NCBI GenBank assembly: GCA_005792225.1
Contig: SXSP01000254.1
Span: forward strand, 1-8,964
Reading direction: 5' to 3'
Length of the DNA: 8,964 nucleotides
Source: Bdellovibrionales bacterium
Lineage (GTDB): Bacteria; Bdellovibrionota; Bdellovibrionia; Bdellovibrionales; JAMPXM01
Shown: in pieces, positions 6,179 through 8,964 of the stretch
How positions within the stretch are numbered: the stretch's first letter is position 1
Layout: every line of letters begins with the position of its first letter
Position numbers and translations under genes: made by a program
The notes under the pieces: model-generated
Databases searched by the model: none
Seen by the model: the letters and a program-made list of their open reading frames with translations, nothing else
What the model was told of the DNA's origin: nothing

Positions 6179-6537
6179 AACTCGTCGTACTTTCGATTGC
6201 TCCCCCGACTCAACTCGACGGGGTATTTCGCGGCATTTTTTTGGATTTTGAGTTCGAGTGCCTGGCGCAAATCGACCTGGTATCGGCCGGCCATCCGGAG
6301 AAGAAAGAAGAGCACGTCGGCGAGTTCGTCTTCGATTCTTTCCCGCTGGTTGGGATTGACGAACATCGATTCGACCTCGGGCACCGATTTAAAGCGAAAC
6401 AGATCCAAAAGTTCTGAACTCTCGGTCACGAGACCGATCGCGAGTTCCTTGGCGTCATGAAATTGATCCCAATCACGAGCTTCACAAAAGTCGGCAATTC
6501 GTTTCTGAAATTCTTCGAGGAGCAAATCGTTCGGCAT
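6175..6537 (-). CDS. MazG-like nucleotide pyrophosphohydrolase (RS21-C6/dCTPase type)
   Basis: A 120-residue all-alpha NTP pyrophosphatase of the single-domain MazG-like class. Such enzymes hydrolyse NTPs or dNTPs to the monophosphate and pyrophosphate and are thought to clean the nucleotide pool; the RS21-C6 (DCTPP1) subgroup prefers dCTP and modified dCTP. The magnesium motif E-x2-E-x28-E-x2-D is seen as TESSEL (E39, E42) and EDELADVL (E71, D74). The ending NAAKYPVE resembles the conserved NxxKYP tail of this subgroup, where the lysine and tyrosine contact substrate. Its short length and one domain distinguish it from E. coli MazG (two domains). The ATG at 6535-6537 has a strong AAGGAG seven bases upstream. 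It is divergent from ovoA and converges on gloB. Exact substrate is unknown. Confidence 0.88.
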   Translation of the reverse strand: MPNDLLLEEFQKRIADFCEARDWDQFHDAKELAIGLVTESSELLDLFRFKSVPEVESMFVNPNQRERIEDELADVLFFLLRMAGRYQVDLRQALELKIQKNAAKYPVELSRGSNRKYDEF

Positions 6538-6604
6538 GGCGTGACTCCTTGTCGCTACTTCCTTAGCACGCTTGTGAGGTTCTGATCACAGATTTTAACT
6601 GGTC

Positions 6605-6634
6605 TTGCGAATCGCTCCCCACGGCTTCTATTTT
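6605..6634 (+). promoter_or_regulatory. Weak candidate promoter for the ovoA operon
   Basis: TTGCGA (6605-6610) and TATTTT (6629-6634) are separated by 18 bases, one more than optimal. A start near 6641 would give a leader of about 16 bases with the ribosome binding site. It is the best candidate seen but not strong. Confidence 0.3.
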
Positions 6635-6643
6635 GAGCAAGCT

Positions 6644-6649
6644 AGGGAG
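6644..6649 (+). promoter_or_regulatory. Shine-Dalgarno AGGGAG deciding the ovoA start
   Basis: AGGGAG lies seven bases before ATG 6657. A TTG at 6633 in the same frame would place this motif inside the coding region, so ATG is preferred. Confidence 0.7.
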
Positions 6650-6656
6650 CCCGTCG

Positions 6657-7970
6657 ATGCACAATCCAACCACAATTTTTAACGACTTCCGATCGGCATG
6701 GTCGACCACCGAAAATCTTTTCTCGGCTCTGAAAACCGAGGATTCTTTGCTCGCGGCACCGGAACACGGGCTGAGACACCCCTTGGCATTTTACCTCGGT
6801 CACGTCGCGGTTTTTTACGTGAACAAACTTCGGGCCGCAGGGTTGATCCGAGAAGGAATTCATCCCCTCTTTGAAGAACTCTTCGCCATCGGGGTCGATG
6901 AGCACTCCTGGGACGACATGACCAAAAACTCGCGCTCTTGGCCCAGCCTCAGCGCGATCAACGATTATCGAGAAGAAGTTTACGCACTTGTCAGCCAGGC
7001 GATCTCACGAATCGAAGACGCCGCCTTCGACGATACCAACCCGGAGTGGGCGATTCTGATGGCGATCGAGCACGAAAGAATTCACATCGAGACGACCTCC
7101 GTCCTCATGCGCGAAATTCCACTCGTCAACTTCCGCGCACCCGAAAATTTCCCGACTCTCCACCCGTCGTCGAAGGCAGCTCCTTCACTCCATCCAAAGG
7201 CGGGAGTCGATTATCCAAAACCGGAATGGGTCGCGGTGAGCGGAGGCGAAGTTCGTCTCGGAAAATCTCGAAATTGCTCCAGCTTCGGTTGGGACTGCGA
7301 ATATGGCGAAGCCTGGCGATTTGCCGAGCCGTTTGAAGTCTCCAAGTACCTCGTCTCAAACGGCGAGTTTTATGAATTCGTTTCTGACGGCGGCTATACG
7401 GACGATTCCTATTGGACGGACGAAGGCGCCGCGTGGAGAAAATTCCGAAACCGCAACTCACCGCAGTTTTGGGTCGATGGCGGCCGCAAGCTTCGCACCT
7501 GTTTCGAAGAGATTCCGATGCCGTGGAGTTGGCCCGTCATCGCGAATTTCCACGAAGCAAAGGCTTTCGCCAATTGGCGCACGAAGAACGACTCCGCGCC
7601 GGTTCGTCTCATGACCGAGAGTGAACATCACCGAATGCGCACCGTCGTTGGCCCGCGTGCGGTATCGACCGCGAATTTCGATCTTCGCTTCGGCTCTGAA
7701 GCGCCCGTCGACCGCGACACCAGCCTTCCGATCTGCGATGTCGTAGGCAACGTCTGGCAATGGTGCGAAGATATTTTTCTTCCGCTCACCGGCTTTCGCC
7801 CTCACTCGCTCTATCCCGACTACAGCACGCCTTCCTTCGACGGAAAACACCAGCTCCTCCTCGGCGGATCGTTCGCGAGCACCGGCGACGCCACGGGTCC
7901 GTGGAACCGCAACAACTTCCGTCGCCATTTCTATCAACACGCGGGAATCCGTCTCGTGCGAAAGCCCTAA
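6657..7970 (+). CDS. ovoA: 5-histidylcysteine sulfoxide synthase (OvoA core, no methyltransferase domain)
   Basis: A 437-residue enzyme matching the N-terminal two-thirds of OvoA. It uses non-haem iron and oxygen to join cysteine to C5 of histidine, giving 5-histidylcysteine sulfoxide, the first step of ovothiol synthesis. The DinB-like N-terminal part has LGHVAVFYVNKL (H49), the OvoA-type GVDEHSWDD and EHERIHIET (H139, H143), so all three iron-binding histidines are present. The FGE-sulfatase (formylglycine-generating enzyme-like) part follows from about 190, with KYLVSNGEFYEFV, EIPMPWSWPV, GNVWQW (from 364) and a C-terminal HFYQHAGIRLV. These stretches are closer to OvoA than to EgtB. Full OvoA proteins are near 700 residues and end in an SAM-dependent N-methyltransferase that is absent here; the protein ends cleanly after the FGE part. 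A PLP enzyme follows 37 bases later and may be the sulfoxide lyase. The catalytic tyrosine was not assigned with certainty; Y386 in SLYPDY is a candidate. Confidence 0.9.
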   Translation: MHNPTTIFNDFRSAWSTTENLFSALKTEDSLLAAPEHGLRHPLAFYLGHVAVFYVNKLRAAGLIREGIHPLFEELFAIGVDEHSWDDMTKNSRSWPSLSAINDYREEVYALVSQAISRIEDAAFDDTNPEWAILMAIEHERIHIETTSVLMREIPLVNFRAPENFPTLHPSSKAAPSLHPKAGVDYPKPEWVAVSGGEVRLGKSRNCSSFGWDCEYGEAWRFAEPFEVSKYLVSNGEFYEFVSDGGYTDDSYWTDEGAAWRKFRNRNSPQFWVDGGRKLRTCFEEIPMPWSWPVIANFHEAKAFANWRTKNDSAPVRLMTESEHHRMRTVVGPRAVSTANFDLRFGSEAPVDRDTSLPICDVVGNVWQWCEDIFLPLTGFRPHSLYPDYSTPSFDGKHQLLLGGSFASTGDATGPWNRNNFRRHFYQHAGIRLVRKP

Positions 7971-8007
7971 ATTGACTTGGTAGAAGAAGCGCGCGACGCT
8001 CGGAGGG

Positions 8008-8964
8008 ATGCAGAACGATCCGATCGCGCATTTCAGAAGCCAATTCTCGACCGAACGCAAAGTTCTTCCGTTCAACAACGCGGGAACCGGAATGCTCTCC
8101 AAACCCGCACGAGAGAGCATCGAATCCTGGACGCGGCGGTTCTACGACGAAGGCGTGCTCGCGATCCCGCACGCCTACCAACAAGTCGAACTCGTGCGAT
8201 CCGATTTAGCGGGATTTCTCGGCGCCTCGCCCGACGGTCTCGGCTTCTTCACCGCGACGAGCGGAGCTCTCTCGCAAGTCGCACTCTCTCTACCGCTCAA
8301 GCCAGACGATGAGATCCTGATCTGGGATCAAGAATATCCCTCGAACCATTACCCCTGGCGAGTCGCCGCCGAACGGGCCGGCGCAAAACTCGTGATCGCA
8401 TCCTCCGGCCCCAACCTTGAAACCGACTCAAAAGAGTTGTTCAAGCACGTGACCCCACGCACGCGCGTGATCGCGTTCTCCTGGGTGCAATTCCGTACCG
8501 GTGCGATCACCGACATCAAAGCCGTAACCGAATTCGCGCAAGACCGCGGCATCTTCACCTGCGCCGACATCATTCAAGGCGCGGGGGTTCTGCCCTTTCA
8601 CTTCGCCGAGTCCGGCCTCGACGCCGCCTGCGGCGGAAGCCATAAGTGGATGTGCTCCGTCCCGAGCGTCGGGTACCTGTGTCTCAAGCCCGATCACATC
8701 GAGCACTTCCCACCGCGAGCCGTCGGCGCAAATTCCTTCGGCACGTCGGAAGACCCCGTTCGTGCCGACGCCCAACCTCGCTCCACCGCCCTGCGATTCG
8801 AGCCAGGCTCGCTGCCCCTTCTCGACATCCTGGCACTCGGCGCCTCGGTGCGCCTCCTGCGCGAGACGCAAATCAGCCGCATCAGCCAAGAAGCCGAATG
8901 GCTCGCACGCAAACTCATGCACGGCCTTCGCGAACACGGCTACTTGATCAACTCGCCCCACGGC
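8008..8964 (+). CDS. Class V PLP-dependent enzyme (candidate OvoB/EgtE-like C-S lyase), 3' end missing
   Basis: An open frame of 319 codons that runs off the right edge without a stop. It has the fold-type I class V aminotransferase plan: an opening FNNAGTGMLS, TATSGALSQV near 83-92 for phosphate contact, CADIIQGAG with D187 pairing to the pyridine nitrogen and Q190, and GGSHKWM with K213 as the PLP Schiff-base lysine. The SHKW form resembles class V enzymes of the EgtE/isopenicillin-N-epimerase-like group more than cysteine desulfurases, and no desulfurase active-site loop was seen. Its position 37 bases after ovoA suggests that it cleaves the C-S bond of 5-histidylcysteine sulfoxide to release 5-thiohistidine, the OvoB role. 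That substrate is inferred from context. The start ATG is the only in-frame choice before the conserved N-terminus, since TAG lies at 7981, but its GGAGG motif abuts it. Confidence 0.85.
   Translation, partial: MQNDPIAHFRSQFSTERKVLPFNNAGTGMLSKPARESIESWTRRFYDEGVLAIPHAYQQVELVRSDLAGFLGASPDGLGFFTATSGALSQVALSLPLKPDDEILIWDQEYPSNHYPWRVAAERAGAKLVIASSGPNLETDSKELFKHVTPRTRVIAFSWVQFRTGAITDIKAVTEFAQDRGIFTCADIIQGAGVLPFHFAESGLDAACGGSHKWMCSVPSVGYLCLKPDHIEHFPPRAVGANSFGTSEDPVRADAQPRSTALRFEPGSLPLLDILALGASVRLLRETQISRISQEAEWLARKLMHGLREHGYLINSPHG

Noticed and set aside
6573..6590. CRP-like dyad TGTGA...TCACA upstream of ovoA and the MazG-like gene
   Set aside because: The half-sites are separated by eight bases, while CRP sites need six. 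Without that spacing there is no reason to call a CRP site.
6657..7970. Reading the OvoA-like gene as EgtB (ergothioneine synthesis)
   Set aside because: The motifs GVDEHSWDD, KYLVSNGEF and EIPMPWSWPV follow OvoA rather than EgtB, and no EgtD or EgtC gene is nearby.
7458..8184. Minus-strand open frames of 220 and 132 codons across the end of ovoA and the start of the PLP gene
   Set aside because: They are antisense to two well-supported enzymes and their translations are arginine-rich without any domain.

Overview
The window reads as ordinary chromosomal DNA of a Gram-negative (diderm) bacterium. It has mid-range to fairly high GC and a strong preference for C or G at third codon positions. 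Genes are closely packed on both strands, and no tRNA, rRNA, insertion sequence, CRISPR array or phage gene was seen. The mix of an AsmA-like envelope protein, an NrnA-type DHH phosphatase, glyoxalase II and an ovothiol-type sulfoxide synthase would fit a Bdellovibrionota or 'deltaproteobacterial' lineage. That placement is only a weak inference.

Layout. (1) Bases 1-136, minus: the N-terminal end of an Mpo1-like (DUF962) membrane protein that runs off the left edge. (2) 276-572, plus: a small unrecognised protein with one hydrophobic segment. (3) 587-3250, minus: greA followed 78 bases later by a 696-residue AsmA-like protein that starts with TTG. A clear sigma70-like promoter precedes greA. 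(4) 3489-4735, plus: nrnA, overlapping by four bases a small BFD-type [2Fe-2S] protein. A promoter and a perfect GNRA-loop hairpin lie in the nrnA leader. (5) 4732-5220, minus: a second BFD-type [2Fe-2S] protein, meeting the first tail to tail. Its N-terminal half looks like a degenerate IscU scaffold. (6) 5387-6178, plus: gloB, whose stop codon overlaps that of (7), a MazG-like nucleotide pyrophosphohydrolase on the minus strand at 6175-6537. (8) 6657 to the right edge, plus: an OvoA core enzyme without its methyltransferase domain, then a class V PLP-dependent enzyme that runs off the edge. Together they look like a thiol-histidine (ovothiol or 5-thiohistidine) pathway.

How the parts relate. 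Several genes fit redox, thiol and nucleotide housekeeping: GloB detoxifies S-lactoylglutathione, the OvoA/PLP pair makes a histidine thiol, the two BFD proteins carry iron-sulfur clusters, NrnA removes pAp and nanoRNA, and the MazG-like enzyme hydrolyses NTPs or dNTPs. The points most worth a second look are the split OvoA with its candidate sulfoxide lyase, the IscU-like/BFD fusion that has lost two of three scaffold cysteines, and an inverted repeat that could hide the ribosome binding site of the AsmA-like gene.
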